Numbered from the stretch's first letter, positions 23,155 to 35,246 are shown. The stretch: DNA of 64,000 bases from Xanthostigma xanthostigma (GCA_963575645.1 OY754476.1:2728001-2792000), one strand, 5' to 3'. The notes: a model not told the origin generated them from the sequence alone. Numbers and translations: made by a program.

Positions 23155-24894
23155 GCTTGTATTTTTCAAAAGTGCCCTGCTGGTTGCACCGAATCGAATA
23201 TTTTCTGATCGTTTTAAAATAAAATGATAAATTATTGAATTGATTTTATAAAAAAATATTTGAATAGAAATAGGTCACTCAATTTCGTTCTTTTAAAATT
23301 TATTTGATCGACTACAAATGCTTCAAATATCAATAATTTATAAAGTAAATGTTCTTATTATAGGTATGATAATTTCTAACCTATAATTCACATATTTTAC
23401 CCTTAGTAAACGCTGAAGGTAATTGTAAGTGCACTGTATGTATATTCAGCAGACAGTATTGCATTCCCTTCCTACCCTCATCGCCAGTTTCACCCCTTTT
23501 CGCATAGAGTGGTCCGATGAATAAGTTGCCTCAAGCTAAACTGTACAATGGAGAAAACTATAATGTTGTGATTCAATTTAATAATTGATTTGAAAAAAAT
23601 GTTTCCTCATTTATTCTAAATTTTAAAAGTGAGCTTTCAACTTTTATGGAAGAAATGAATTATCGAAATTGTCAAAATTTCATTTTTTCTAATTTTAAGC
23701 CTAATTATAATTATACCATTACTGCACCAGTTTCTCTTTAATCCATTGCTCACTATGCCGGCGCTTCTAGTCCTTCTTCTTTTACACCTAAGACCTCTTG
23801 TTAACGACAACGGATGTGCGCGCACGTTTTTACCTATACCCACCTACCTTGTGCTGCTCATTGTGAATATGGAGTTTAAAATTGATATTGATGTGGTCTT
23901 TCTTTAAATCCTCCATGAGAGTATAGAACACTCCATAAGACTCTCTTTCTAATAAAATAGGATGAACCCATAGCTTCCTCCTTTTTTTCGTAGCTGCTGT
24001 ACCCGCGGTGAGATATGAAGCCAGGCACGTCATCAATAATATGCTAGTGAACGCCTACTTGCCCGCAGATAGTGATGTGTAGAATAAATTCGACATATCC
24101 ATTTATAGCGGTAGAATAAAAATAAACACTCGACGCACGCGGATCTCCGAAACAGCCAATAGCAAGCTAGAAGGCGGGCGCAATGCATTTACGTTACTAT
24201 GACGCGGTGGCTTCATCTTTCGCCGCGCGTAATATACCATAACTGGTGTTCCGTTCGATGAAGAATTTTAAAGTAGCAACCACTTTTATCGGAATCTGCT
24301 TAGCTTGTATCAGTTTCGGCAAAGAGCTGAAAGATAAAAATGCGATTAGATCGGTTCTTTTGATTACAAGCGATCTGATCGCATAAACCTTCGGCGAGTT
24401 GCTTAGGTCGATACAGTTTTGTTTCTCGGGCTTAGGACGATCCAAGCCGAACTGATTTTGAGCTCTTTAAATTCATCTTGTCGTAGTTCGTGTCCTTTAT
24501 GTCCGACAAACGAAGCAAGCGGATTCAAAAGTTAGAAACTTTTGTTTTGATCGTAACAATTGATGGTAACAATTGAATCACAATATTAGGCTGGAGAGTA
24601 CAGCGAGGCTAGTCGTCTGTCGTAATGTTAGCGTAGCTTCGTGGAGTTAAAGGGCAAGTGAGTGCGAGTGAATAGGGCTATAGATGAGATAGAGTAACAA
24701 TATGTACACAATAACAACAAAATATATACATACAACGTGCGGACATAAACACGCGCGCACACATGCTAAATTTACAAGGCGTCCTTTATAAGACGTGGCA
24801 ACGTCGCACCAATGTTTCGAAGTGAAGCTTCGCGCTAACGCAGAAAATTCTGTCGCGGAAATTGATGACTAAAGTGACCACACATACACATACG
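23155..24894. other. No gene recognised; patchy GC-rich DNA
   Basis: Some patches (23740-24060, 24180-24460, 24580-24700) are richer in G+C and carry 68-82 codon minus frames. None shows a motif, signal peptide or domain I recognise. Exons with splice sites cannot be excluded by eye. Confidence 0.35.
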
Positions 24895-25055
24895 CATCAG
24901 GGATCTAAAATGTTCGGAAGTTAGTCACAAACAGCGTCGCAAAGGCACATTTTAAAGCCGTTGAGACCCCACCACCTCCCAGCCACCTGCACGGAACGTG
25001 CGCTCGTCGGTGATTGGCCGTGATCGCTCGTTGCCTTTGTCACTTTAAAGTGCTT
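24895..25055. mobile_element. TA-type MITE, truncated second copy
   Basis: GGGATCTAAAATGTTCGGAA then AGTTAGTCACAAACAGCGTC and GATTGGCCGTGATCGCTCG match the left half of 851-1153. The right half is lost where the next repeat begins. Confidence 0.7.
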
Positions 25056-25082
25056 ACTCCCCAAGTCACGCGTGCGTAAAGA

Positions 25083-25376
25083 AGTTTTACTTAAAAAAAG
25101 ACGGGTTGCACTCCGGGAGTGCCGGCAGAAGTGAAAACATAAACACACACGAACATGAACAAGCGCCCTGCGCCGCCTAAACGAAACAGCAGGCGCAGGC
25201 ATACGCGCCGGCTGTCTACTCTCCATCCGTCTTACGAATTTTCGATCAGGTCACGTGTCCTGACGTCCATCTTACGAATTTTCGATCAGGTGACGTGTCC
25301 TGACGCGAGTTTAACATTTTTTAACCATTACAAAAAAAGTGTACTACGCCGCTAAAGAAGTTTTCACTTCAAAAAT
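25083..25376 (+). repeat. GAAGTTTTCACTTC repeat, copy 2
   Basis: GACGGGTTGCACTCCGGGAG, a GC-rich middle (CAGGCGCAGGCATACGCG), TCTTACGAATTTTCGATCAG, GCGAGTTTAACATTTTTTAA and CGCCGCTAAAGAAGTTTTC. It is inverse to 11372-11645. The 66- and 101-codon frames overlapping it are repeat, not genes. Confidence 0.7.
25227..25305 (+). repeat. 40-bp tandem duplication
   Basis: CTTACGAATTTTCGATCAGG starts at 25231 and again at 25271, an exact 40-bp period. The two units differ at two or three bases (GTCACGTG against GTGACGTG). It lies inside the preceding repeat. Confidence 0.8.
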
Positions 25377-26084
25377 ATTGGATTAAAAAATTATCACACG
25401 ATGTATTTTTCAGTCGAAATCAAACAGACACACTGTATATTATTGTTATGTACCTTCGCATAGTGCATTGTACAGTAAAGTCTAGTCGGTAGGGAAAGGG
25501 ACTTGGTGTCGGTACTCTCTTGCGATAAGTCGGCATACATTCATACCGAAAGCCGTCGTGCCAACCCCCGTACTGACCGCTGTATCTATTCTTCGATACG
25601 CCAATTACTCTATGGTCACCGCTGTACTGGCGCGCACGAATAATTGTCACGTCTGGCATTTTTTTTTATTTTTACAATTATTTGACGCGTGAATCGTCGG
25701 TGAGAAATCGCATTCGCTGACCGCGCAAACACTTGACTGCCCGTGCAATTAATGCAAGCAATATCGTCGCGCTACGTTTCTGCTTTAACACGGGCATTAT
25801 TGTAATACTCACGTGCTTAATGCTAACAAAATTGCTATACTAACGCATTTGACGCGGAAATAATCGCGGTACGAACGCGTCTATCGCGATGTTTTTTTTT
25901 AATTTTTAAGTAGACTTTTTTAAATGAGAATCAACATAAAAAAGTGTGCGTGTAGCTTTTACGCGCGGCTGAAGTAAAATATGTAAACAATACGTCATAT
26001 ATTGTTAGACATACGGTTTTTTATATGTGTACAGATGAAGAAACTGAAAATTCGCTGTAAGGATCTTTAAAACTGTACAGTTAC

Positions 26085-26335
26085 AAACTAAGTTACGATT
26101 TTATTTATTTGTATTCATTCAACTAACTTGTGTACAATTCATTAAGAAAACAACTCTCGCAGTATGTGAAATTTGCACTCCGTTACTAATATATAAAGAC
26201 TGTTTTGTTGTATTATATATAGATGCGCTATCTTGCATAAACGGACTCAATTGTCCGCACTTCGTACGCCAACTTTCCCTTCGCGAAATTCACAAAATGC
26301 CCCTAAAGAAGTTTTACTTCAATGAATTATCGCGC
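26085..26335 (+). repeat. 250-bp dispersed repeat, copy 1
   Basis: Aligns with 38210-38455: CTAAGTTACGATTTTATTTA, AACTCTCGCAGT, AACGCCAACT-like words, CACAAAATGCCCCTAAAGAA and GTTTTACTTC in the same order. It ends in the GAAGTTTTACTTC hairpin word. Confidence 0.65.
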
Positions 26336-26358
26336 TACGTGTGTGTTTTCGGAAATAT

Positions 26359-26415
26359 CGTCGAAGAAACGGTGGCAATTTACAAACTCGGACGAAGCCG
26401 GACCGAGTCACTACT
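26359..26415 (+). mobile_element. Helitron-like 3' end, family 2 fragment
   Basis: TCGTCGAAGAAACGGTGGCA, ATTTACAAACTCGGACGAAG and CCGGACCGAGTCACTA align with the 3' end of family 2, with CACTA in place of GCTAG. The hAT MITE at 26427 lies 11 bp beyond. Confidence 0.5.
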
Positions 26416-26426
26416 ATAATATATAG

Positions 26427-26622
26427 CAGGCATGTCAAACTCATATGATATTGCAGGCCACATTATCTATTTTGTACTAAGTTGGGGCCGCATGTTTTTA
26501 ATGCTAAACAATATTAATAAAATACGATTGTTAGGATGATAATATTATTAGACTCAATGTTTTTTTAACGTCTCGGCGGGCCGCAATCCAAGTATTGGCG
26601 GGCCGCGTGTTTGACATCCCTG
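26427..26622. mobile_element. hAT-type MITE, 196 bp
   Basis: Termini CAGGCATGTCAAAC and GTTTGACATCCCTG are inverted repeats with one mismatch. An 8-bp target duplication with one difference flanks it: ATATATAG (26419-26426), ATATATAA (26623-26630). GGCCGCA and GGGCCGC words lie near both ends. I know similar CAGGGATGTCAAAC MITEs from many arthropods. Confidence 0.85.
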
Positions 26623-26871
26623 ATATATAAAAATATAGGTGTAATGGATTTCGTGTATTATAATCGTGGATAGTGCGCTAGACGCGAGCTTTACCGCGTT
26701 GCTCGAACGTTGAATGCGGGCGATTTCGAGCTACGCACGCGTTAATTTTGCTATTTGTGTAACTGTGATCGTGTGATTGATGCGTTTTCGATGTTTATGG
26801 ACTTACTGAAGTGTTTGTGCGACTGTTTGACATTTATTTAGTAAGATAACATCAATAATATGTTATATACA

Positions 26872-27213
26872 GGGTTTGGTGATGGATTTACGCCTAGACC
26901 CGTGAGACCTGGCCCTAGGGCGACATAGTTTTATAGGGACGGCATTTCATTATTGTCTATTAGTTCAAGAAAATGATTATGAAGATATAATCAACGTTTT
27001 CGCGCGAACCAAAGTTAAGAAGAAGAAAATGTCATAAATGACAAATTATTATTATCTTTGGAAAATTATTTTTAAATTAATAAAATGCAATACATAACAA
27101 TTTAAAAATTTGAAAAATAGATGTTTGATTTTGATAATCACTTCTACATAGACCAAAAAGGGTGCCAAATCGGACGGGGCTTAGAGCCGACATTGAACTT
27201 AAATCCGCCACTG
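26872..27213. mobile_element. Possible hAT-like MITE
   Basis: The left edge CAGGGTTTGGTGATGGATTT and the right edge AAATCCGCCACTG look like degraded inverted termini of the CAGGGGCGGATTTA type. The outer 8 bp (GTTATATA, GTTTTCTT) agree at only five positions, so the call is weak. The 71-codon plus frame partly overlaps. Confidence 0.35.
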
Positions 27214-27983
27214 GTTTTCTTATCGAATTTTAAAAATGTAAACATTTTGTCACTCTTTAATTCGTGCTATTTTTTATATATACTGCGCAGTGTCGCTTTA
27301 TATGTCCATAGGTCCCAAAGCAAAACGGAGTTTTGAAGCCTGCTCTAAATGGAAATTAATTAAAGTTAAGGATTCCCATAAAAATCATTATTACAGTAAA
27401 AATATTGATTGCTTAGAGGAAACATGCAGTATACATGTTTATTACATTTTTTGTAGTAATCTTTTTCTTCTCTTTTTGACCAGTAATGTTTAAATCATTA
27501 AATGTGGTAACTGCACGCTTAAAATCTGATCGTTGGGTTTAATTTATAGACGCGATCATTTACTTAGCAGTGCGATTCGATAACGTGCATTCTAAAACTT
27601 GAGTATAGTAGTCTAATGAAATTAGCGTTTGAAGCGTGCAGGCAACACATTATTATACATTAAAATTATATATTTTGATTCCACAATGCGTGCATTGAGT
27701 GCATATGTGATATAGAATATTGAATGAAACAATAGTAAGATGCGATGAAAGGGGTTGAATCCCTTTTTGCTACTTACATATGCCTTGTGTCCACACGCAA
27801 ATGTTACATAGGTCATGATGTGAGTTGGACACTATTTAATGAATTATAGATTATTTATATATTATGTCGATTTTGACTCGTGAGTTCGTAATAAATATAA
27901 AAGGCTATGTAATAATATAAGGCTTGCAGCTTAAACAGAGAAGGCAAGTGCGAGATAACAGTTCATTCTTTCGCAAAATTATC

Positions 27984-28114
27984 GGAAAAATATTAGATTA
28001 GGATACTCCGGTCTAAAAATATTCCAAATGGATCTTTCCAAGTGGCAGGACGCCACTTGGAAAGATCCATTTGGAATATTTTTAGACCGGAGTATCCTAA
28101 TCTAATATTTTTCC
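27984..28114. repeat. Perfect 63-bp inverted repeat
   Basis: 27984-28046 and 28052-28114 are exact reverse complements with a 5-base spacer (AGGAC). Outer ends are GGAAAAATATT / AATATTTTTCC. The perfect match implies recent formation or a sequencing or assembly artefact. No other copy lies in the window. Confidence 0.9.
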
Positions 28115-28501
28115 TCAAGGTGAAAAATTCGTTAAAAAAGTGTTCCTAATTGTACCATAGTACAAATTTGTATACTAGTAATTAAACCTACAAAAAAGTC
28201 TACTAGACATATTATCTGAAATCAACAGTTTAGAAATCTGGAGTGTTAGAAAATTCGCTAAGTTCCGGCGCAGTACATTTGGAAAATTTTGGTTCATGGT
28301 ATTTTTACCTAATATAATTATATATAATTTTAATACCTATTAATAGTTTTACGAAAGAATGAATTATTTCTCTCACAAAACGTTGCAGAGCCGAATTTAC
28401 AAAAAGTGACACATTTAGTGTGATAATTTCGAGCCCCTCGCATTTCTTAACTATTAATTAGTCACGTCTTATCTAGAATTATTCTCACACCATTCTAAAC
28501 A

Positions 28502-28937
28502 AAGGCCGCTGCACATGAGGCTGAATTTGCCACTAGATTCCTTGCTAGATTTGACTACTAGTTTTCTAGCGTTGGTTTTCTTAATTGCTTTTATGTGCTC
28601 GCTTCACACGAGACGTCTTTTCAAGCTTATATTGTGGAAAGATCTGGTGCGGACGCAGTGACAGTTCAAATATAAACGTGTCTGTTCTGTGACTCCGGGC
28701 AGAATGACGCCATGAAGTTTGTAGACGTTTGTTCATGTCGCCCACGTGACAAGATACTGTTTCCTGATTGGTTCTTGTTCGGAGCTAGCAGAGAACCTAT
28801 CAAGAAAAATAGCTTCTGTTCTAAATTTTAAAATCTATCTTGTGAGCTAGCAGGCGAGCCCGCAGTGATGTCATTTCCAGCCTCGTACCCTGCATCCAGT
28901 TGGCCAGCAAAAGTCCAAGCAGTGTTTCCAGCCTTAA
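28502..28937. mobile_element. GCTGCACACGAGG MITE, copy 2
   Basis: Left terminus AAGGCCGCTGCACATGAGGC, interior as in 3293-3708. The right terminus is shortened to CAGCCTTAAG, lacking the GTGTGCAGCGG part. Confidence 0.75.
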
Positions 28938-29366
28938 GACACAATTTAGGGAAGTTTCGCCGCTGCAATTTTACCCTACCGTGTGAAAAAAATTTAACGG
29001 TGATTCAAGGGAGTATATATTAATCTGATAATAGAGAAAATCTAAATTTAATGTTTATAATCTCATGATCTCATCAACCGCATACTTAGTGAGCGGATTA
29101 TGGAACGTGAAAAGCTGGACATCAACGTTACAATAGACGTAGGTACTATGTTTGACTGACGTATATAATTTTGTTTATCAGTATACGTCACCTAATTTTG
29201 GCGGTAGAACTTATACTTATTCCGTTCATAAAATCATGGGATCTCTAAGCACTGTATCAGTTTTAAGTTGTATTCAAATTAGTAGTTACTTAATTATTTC
29301 ATCCGTGCAAAATTCCTCTTTAAATATTTGTTTGGTTAACATTTCTCGCAATGTGATTTATCATCG

Positions 29367-29800
29367 ACTAGCTTGAATTCGTAGATTGCCACTGTTTTGA
29401 CGTGATAACGTCTTATAAATTGATGAATCACGTCAATATAAAAAGATGAAACACCGGCTGCATGTACGAAAAAGTGTAACGTTCCTAGCGTTCCTAACGT
29501 TCTGCCTGACCCTGTGCGTGATTATTAAATATGATATTCGAGCGGAATACGTTATCACGTAAAACTATCGTCCGTAAACCGACTTTACAGACAACCAATT
29601 TTTTTTTGTCAACTTTCGTTGCAAAATTGGTCCCCATGAAAAGCGCTTTTATTTTAACGCGATAATATATAGCCTATGTCCATCCTGAATGTCCATTCTA
29701 AATATTGGTGAAAACATTTTTTAAATCGGATGAATAGTTTCGGAGATTATCTCCTACATCCAAACTTACGAACTTTGCCCCTTTTTAATGTTAGTATAGA
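29367..29800 (-). mobile_element. Helitron-like element, family 2, with nested element
   Basis: On the minus strand it begins TCTATACTAACATT after a host A (29801), the A|TC start of Helitrons. It continues AAGTTTGGATGTAGGAG, ATAATCTCCGAAACTATTCA, GCGTTAAAATAAAAGCGC and CCAATTTTGCAACG, and ends near GGCAATCTACGAATTC. The 3' hairpin is lost. The element at 29395-29612 splits it. The same 5' terminus occurs at 63903. Confidence 0.7.
29395..29612 (-). mobile_element. ACGTGATAACG TIR element, copy 2, nested
   Basis: Reverse-orientation copy of 15132-15398 with both edges preserved (TTTTGACGTGATAACG; CGTTATCACGTAAAACT, CCGACTTTACAGACAA). It is about 50 bp shorter through an internal deletion. It interrupts the Helitron-like consensus between TTGCCACTGTTTT and GTCAACTTTCG, so it inserted later. 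Confidence 0.7.
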
Positions 29801-30746
29801 TTTACGCTACAAAACATGTATATTGACCCGATTTTACTTTTCGTTTTAAAATCTAAATACGTTTAAATAGCAACAAATGATGGCGGTTGTAAATAAACGA
29901 AAATTAAAAACAATATTCACTGTGGACATACAGCTTAATAAAAAAAAAAACAAAACATCACAAAACGAGGGAAATAATATTTTCATTACTATTCCAAACG
30001 AAATATTTTTTGGAGCGTCCGATCGATTTTCCACAACAGGAACCCTTCTATTTTAGCATTCCAAGGTCGATATTTTTCCATAGATTTTATTGTTTTGAAA
30101 TTAACGCTCTGGATTTTTTCGAATATTTTTAAATTCAATGCTTTGTTTTTTAGTAACAATCCATTGCTAAGTTACATGACTGCATTAAAAAAAAACGTAT
30201 ATGCATATGGTATAAGTCTTACGTCACCCATTTTCTAGTATCACAGTTCCATAGTTAACAAACAAATAGAACACCACCAACTATAAAACCATCCCCCCTT
30301 AACTCGCGGCGCTTAAATAAACAAAACATAGACGCGCACACACACAGGCATAGTTGTATACAATGTAACGCATGTACAGGGAGTTTGTGAAAACACGAAT
30401 GTTAACGACAAAAACATAATTTATGGTTATAGTTCAGGAAGTAGATACATTTTCTCTTTGTTAATGTGGAAACATACTCCACCTTGCTAAATTTTTGCGT
30501 ACGCTTTTAGACCCTTCTCAATGTCTCAAATGCACAAAAGTCTACGATTTTTGCGTTACGGGGGGCAGGGGATCCTGAAAGGTGCAAAATTTGTCTTCTA
30601 ATTTTCACGGCTTGCAATATAGCTACGATGAAAATAATTATACCAATGGAGAGGGCGCTCCGAGCACTACAAGTTTGCTTCTCATGACTTTCGTAGTTAT
30701 TGCAAGAAAGTTCATACGATTGAAATTTGTTGATAAATCTTGATAT
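29801..30746. other. No gene recognised
   Basis: AT-rich with a 62-codon minus frame (29846-30034) of no known family. A patch at 30290-30380 (CTTAACTCGCGGCGCTTAAA, CACACACACAGGC) is not assigned. Confidence 0.4.
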
Positions 30747-31151
30747 CCCGGTTGAAAATATAAAACTGCAAATTTACTGATTTTTTCTTTAAGAGTAGTC
30801 GGAAAACAAACGGAAAATAGACTTAAAGAGTGAACAAGAGACGGAAAATGATAATATTTCCGCCTTGTTTTCGTCTCTTTTTAGTCACTTATTCATACTC
30901 ATTAAGGATAACTGATATTTCAGTTTCGATTTAGCCTATTTTCCGACACAGCTATTCTAATATAAAATTATCAAATCTCGTTTCAGTTTCACTTCAGGGT
31001 GAAAAAATATTTCCACCTCATTTCAGTCTGAATTGCGTCTTCACGTAAAACGTTTTCAGTCAGTTTTCAGTGTGAAGAATAATTTCCGCCTTATTTTAGA
31101 CTGAATTCCGTCTAAAATTCTTTTTTTTTCAGTCTTATATTTTCACCCGGG
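30747..31151. mobile_element. CCCGG TIR element with internal repeats
   Basis: Left terminus CCCGGTTGAAAATATAAAAC and right terminus TTATATTTTCACCCGGG are inverted repeats over about 22 bp with two mismatches. Inside, TTTCCRCCTYRTTTYMG followed by GTCT recurs near 30855, 31010 and 31083. No clear target duplication or protein. The superfamily is unknown. Confidence 0.55.
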
Positions 31152-32822
31152 TCTCTTACCATTTATGATCAGCGAATTAAAACTGACTCACTTCAAAATA
31201 TCAAAAACTTGATCTGAATTGATTCAAGTTTCTGAGGACACACAGTATGTTACCTACGTATATAATATATGTATACATCTAGCCAACCCCACAGCAAACT
31301 CACCAGCACAACAAAGTAATCGTATGTCTTTCATTATACATTGCACACGTTTTCATATTGCATATTATTATTGCTGTTGATAAAATATATTCTTTTATTT
31401 TGTTATTAATTATACTTACGCTTAGTCAACTTACACTTAGTGTTATGTTTTGCTGATTGTGTTTATGATAGTGATTGCCAATTACTGTTTAGTGTTATTC
31501 GATCTAAGATTGATTGAAATCACGACTAATAAAATTAATAAATAATAAACTAATAATATTCACAAACAATAATTTGTGTTCTCTTAAAATATGTGTCTGT
31601 TCAAATATGTGACTATGAAATTATAACTGACATCGATTTAAAAAAAATATGTGCTCTGTTTCTTTAAGTTTTATTAGTGCGTTTATAATTTTATAAGTGG
31701 TAACTTTTCTGAATTGGTAAATAGAAATCCATATTATGAAATTACAGAGGATTTTAATTATAAAAGTTTCAGATGTACAATATTAAATCTACATAATATA
31801 ATAATTTATTGATGTATGTTTTCTGAAACTTTGCACACTTCTGATAGAATAGGATATGGAACATTTTTCGATTATCTTCCCGAGGACAGAAGCGGGGACT
31901 TTTTTCGAAAAAACATATTGTTTTCCGTATTATTATATGTATATAACACTTGGTTTACTTGCAATTGTTTCACAACAATCACTTGGAGTTTATTGCAATT
32001 TTCATATAACAGTATTGTTCATAAAAGAATTTTGTAAAAACAATTGCGTTCTTCAAACTAAACATAATTTTCGATTATTCAAGAAAAAAATTGAATTTAT
32101 TTTTATAGTCGCATTACAAAACTAAACTATATTAAAATATGTTTCTGACTTTTATTTTGTAAAAGCGAACGTAGACTATTTTGAGTCCTATAACATTTTA
32201 AACGCCCCTACCTGATGAATTGAAAAAGATACATACCTACTACATTGTGCGTGTCTGTTTATCGAATTTAGTAGTAATTTTAATAAGTTCAGAACTATTT
32301 ATTGAACTTGCAAAAAACTATTCCAATTGAACCTCCGATCGTTATACTAAATTTTATAATTTTTTTACGCATTAATTTCATACCTTCGGGGTATAGCATG
32401 CCAGCGTGTCATTTTTTGTAAATAGTGATACTAACCCTAATTAGGTACCCTTATTCAGCATTTCGGGTATTTTTTTTTTCTCTCAAAAAATTGTCGAACA
32501 TGTACCTATAATAAGAGGCCAAAATTATAGCAGTGAGTCATCGTTATAGTACGCTTCGTATGAAGCGGCAAAGCAATGAAATAATGTTAAGCATACACGG
32601 CTCATGCATAAAAACTATGTATAAGTATAACTGTAGAATGTAATGCAGAATGCAGATTGTACCTAGACGCTTTCCAACAAGTATAAACGCGCGAACCGGC
32701 ATAGTATGCGGACCTCTTCTATGAATCTGAATTTTTTTCTTTGTGAGAATTACGAAAGTAATTTAATTTTGCCAATAGTTATCTAGTTATAAATAAATTA
32801 TTAATTTATTTAATTACAAATA
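31152..32822. other. No gene recognised
   Basis: The overlapping plus frames 31816-32037 and 31856-32125 are AT-rich and without family features. Nothing else was found. Confidence 0.4.
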
Positions 32823-32939
32823 AATTGAAAACAGTGCCGGGAAAGTGTGGCTATTATTCTATACATACCACCGTGGCATAATATGTCTATCTTTAATAAG
32901 CTATTTACAAATTCGGGCGAAGCCGGACCGGACTGTTAG
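32823..32939 (+). mobile_element. Helitron-like 3' end, family 2 fragment
   Basis: ATTCGGGCGAAGCCGGACCG followed by GACTGTTAG|T is the family 2 3' hairpin and terminus with TTAG for CTAG. Upstream similarity fades quickly. Confidence 0.5.
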
Positions 32940-33648
32940 TATACCTATAATACCTATGAGGACTAAAAATTTGAAAATAATATTTATAATTTCTAGAACA
33001 TCTATTTTCATGTATCAATGCACTAAAAGGTAGAAAATTTTCTCTCTCTTCTTAAATGTCTGGAAGAGTGGAGCACTCGATGAATTAAAGGAATTATAGG
33101 ATGAGTGTCCACGGTTATAAAAGTTATAGAAGAGTTAAAAGTTCATTTAATAGTTTTTAGTGCTTTATTTTGTATATTTTTGAAGCTACGCATTTTTGGC
33201 AAGAATACTAGACGCGTACTTCCCATATCCCCTGTATACTGTGACGAGAACAAATATGCGTCCGTTAAAGGCACTATGATCGGGAATGTATTTGATTTTA
33301 GTCGACTAAAATTCTAAGAGGTTCGGGTTCCATTCTTATCTCAGAACCCTTCTATTCATTTTATTTCTTTTTTATTTTTCTGTTATTTTTAATTCTATTC
33401 AAATTAGAAATTCACATATGATTTTTTTTTATTTACAAGATGTACGCAAATAAATTAATATAACGCTTATTCATATATTTATAAAACCGTAACTATGGTT
33501 ACATAAGTTACAATTATACATTTTTATAGGAATTTTACATTTCGATCACGACACTTGACGCGTCTCACCCTCGCATCCGATTAAGCTCTCCATTTATATG
33601 TATCTAGCCTTCTTGATAACTAAAACGATGTACCAAACAGGAGTTTAA
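32940..33648. other. No gene recognised
   Basis: A 70-codon plus frame (33105-33317) contains no recognised motif. The rest is AT-rich. Confidence 0.4.
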
Positions 33649-34092
33649 AGGTTGCTACACACGAGGCTAGAAACGCTGCTAGATTCCATGCTTACTAGTT
33701 TTCTAGCGCTGGGTTTCTTGATTGCTGTTATGTGCTCGCTTCACACGAAACATCTTTTCAAGCTAGTTTTGTGAAAGATCTGGTTCACGAGCACTGACAG
33801 TTAAAATAAACACAGAGCAAAACCTGCCTGTTGTCTGACTCTGAGCAGAATGACGTCATGTTGGTTTGAGGGCGTTAGTTCATCTCGCTCACGTGACATA
33901 CTGTTTCCTGATTAGTTCTTGCTCAGAGCAGGAAGAGGAGAATAAAAATAGGTTCTGTTCTAGTTATAAAATTTTAAATTTATCTTCTGAGCTAGCAGGC
34001 GAACCCGCAGTGACGTCATTTTCAGCCTCGTAGCCAGCTTGCCGGCCAGCAGAAGTCCAAGCAGTGTTTCTAGCCTCGTATGCAGTGGCCTT
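33649..34092. mobile_element. GCTGCACACGAGG MITE, copy 3
   Basis: Termini AAGGTTGCTACACACGAGGC and GCCTCGTATGCAGTGGCCTT are diverged but clearly inverted. The interior matches copies 1 and 2 (CTGACTCTGAGCAGAATGAC, GCAGTGACGTCATTTTCAG). Confidence 0.75.
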
Positions 34093-34981
34093 TAGATACT
34101 ATTTGTTTCATTTAGTGCGGGTCGTTGATTACAAAACAGCTTGTATACACACATATAATGTGTACATAAACACATAACACATACACGTAATATTAATATA
34201 AACATACACCCATAGTCACAGACACATGTGAACTAAGTTAGCTTAACATTTTGGTCAGAATGTTTGGTTTATAATTAAAACAAACATTTTCCACATCACT
34301 CGTACAGTATGGCTAGATCTTGTGCTCTTAGTGTGTCTTTCCGTTGTAGTTGGTGCAGTAGATTTGTGGACAATACTCTTTCTACTGACTGTAGTTTAAT
34401 CATATTATTATAGTACAAATTGGTGTTAAACCCTTAAGCCTTGTTCAATTTGACTTATTTTGTGTATAAAATTTAGCGTCGCAAACTTTTTATACAAATA
34501 TTTTTTGTGGTTGATCGAATATATTTTCGCGTTTTTAAATTAACAAGTCGTGTTATACTGTTTAAATTTAGCCTCATTGAAGTCAGTTTATGTGGTGCAG
34601 AAAATTTTGCGCCTAAAATATTTTGATTTTATAATTTTTGTGGCTGGTCGAATATGAATGTTTTTATCGTGTAACTTTTAAGCGCGGTGTTTAAGTAATA
34701 AGAAATTTCATATTTCTGATTATTATCATTTTACTGAATTTTTTTAGTGTATGTATATCGTATGGAGAAGACTTTCGATGTAAAACGGTTTTTAATTTAA
34801 TTGTTAAACCACGTTTTTAAGTAAATTTTAATTAAATTGTGTATTTTTATTTTGTTTGTGTATAATTGTAAAGTTATGAACTGTAAAAAAAAATTGGGAC
34901 ATTTTTTTGAATAAGTAAATTGTAAAATGTTGAGTACCTATTTGTCATACTTATTTTGTAATTGTGCTCAAATATATCTAT
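34093..34981. other. No gene recognised
   Basis: Highly AT-rich, with ACACATA-type runs at 34140-34230. No frame or repeat termini were supported. Confidence 0.45.
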
Positions 34982-35246
34982 CTAGCTGTAACCCGCGATT
35001 TCGTCCATATGGAATTTATGTTTGTTCGGTTTACGAAAAGACCTCCCTATTATTTAATATTATTTTGTAGCCTAAGTTATTCCTTATAACATCAGCGATC
35101 TGCCAGTAAGAGTCCCGTCAAAATCGGTCCAGTTGTTTCTGAGATGAGTCGGAGCAAACAGACAGACAGACAAAAACTTTAAAAATTTTGACATTACAAA
35201 CTTACAAACAGACACTTTAATTTTATTTATATGTAATATGTATAGA
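34982..35246 (-). mobile_element. Helitron-like element, 265 bp
   Basis: On the minus strand it starts TCTATACATATTAC after a host A. It runs through TCTGTCTGTCTGTTTGCTCC, TCTCAGAAACAACTGGACCG and AGGAATAACTTAGGCTAC, and ends GACGAAATCGCGGGTTACAG, CTAG. The hairpin and CTAG end with A|TC start fit a small non-autonomous Helitron. The base after CTAG is A and not T. Confidence 0.65.

Noticed and set aside
11389-25355. Similar peptides (IFDQVTCPDASLTFF) from frames at 11.5 and 25.3 kb
   Set aside because: Both are translations of the GAAGTTTTCACTTC repeat; no codon-level conservation, and the arms contain tandem duplications.
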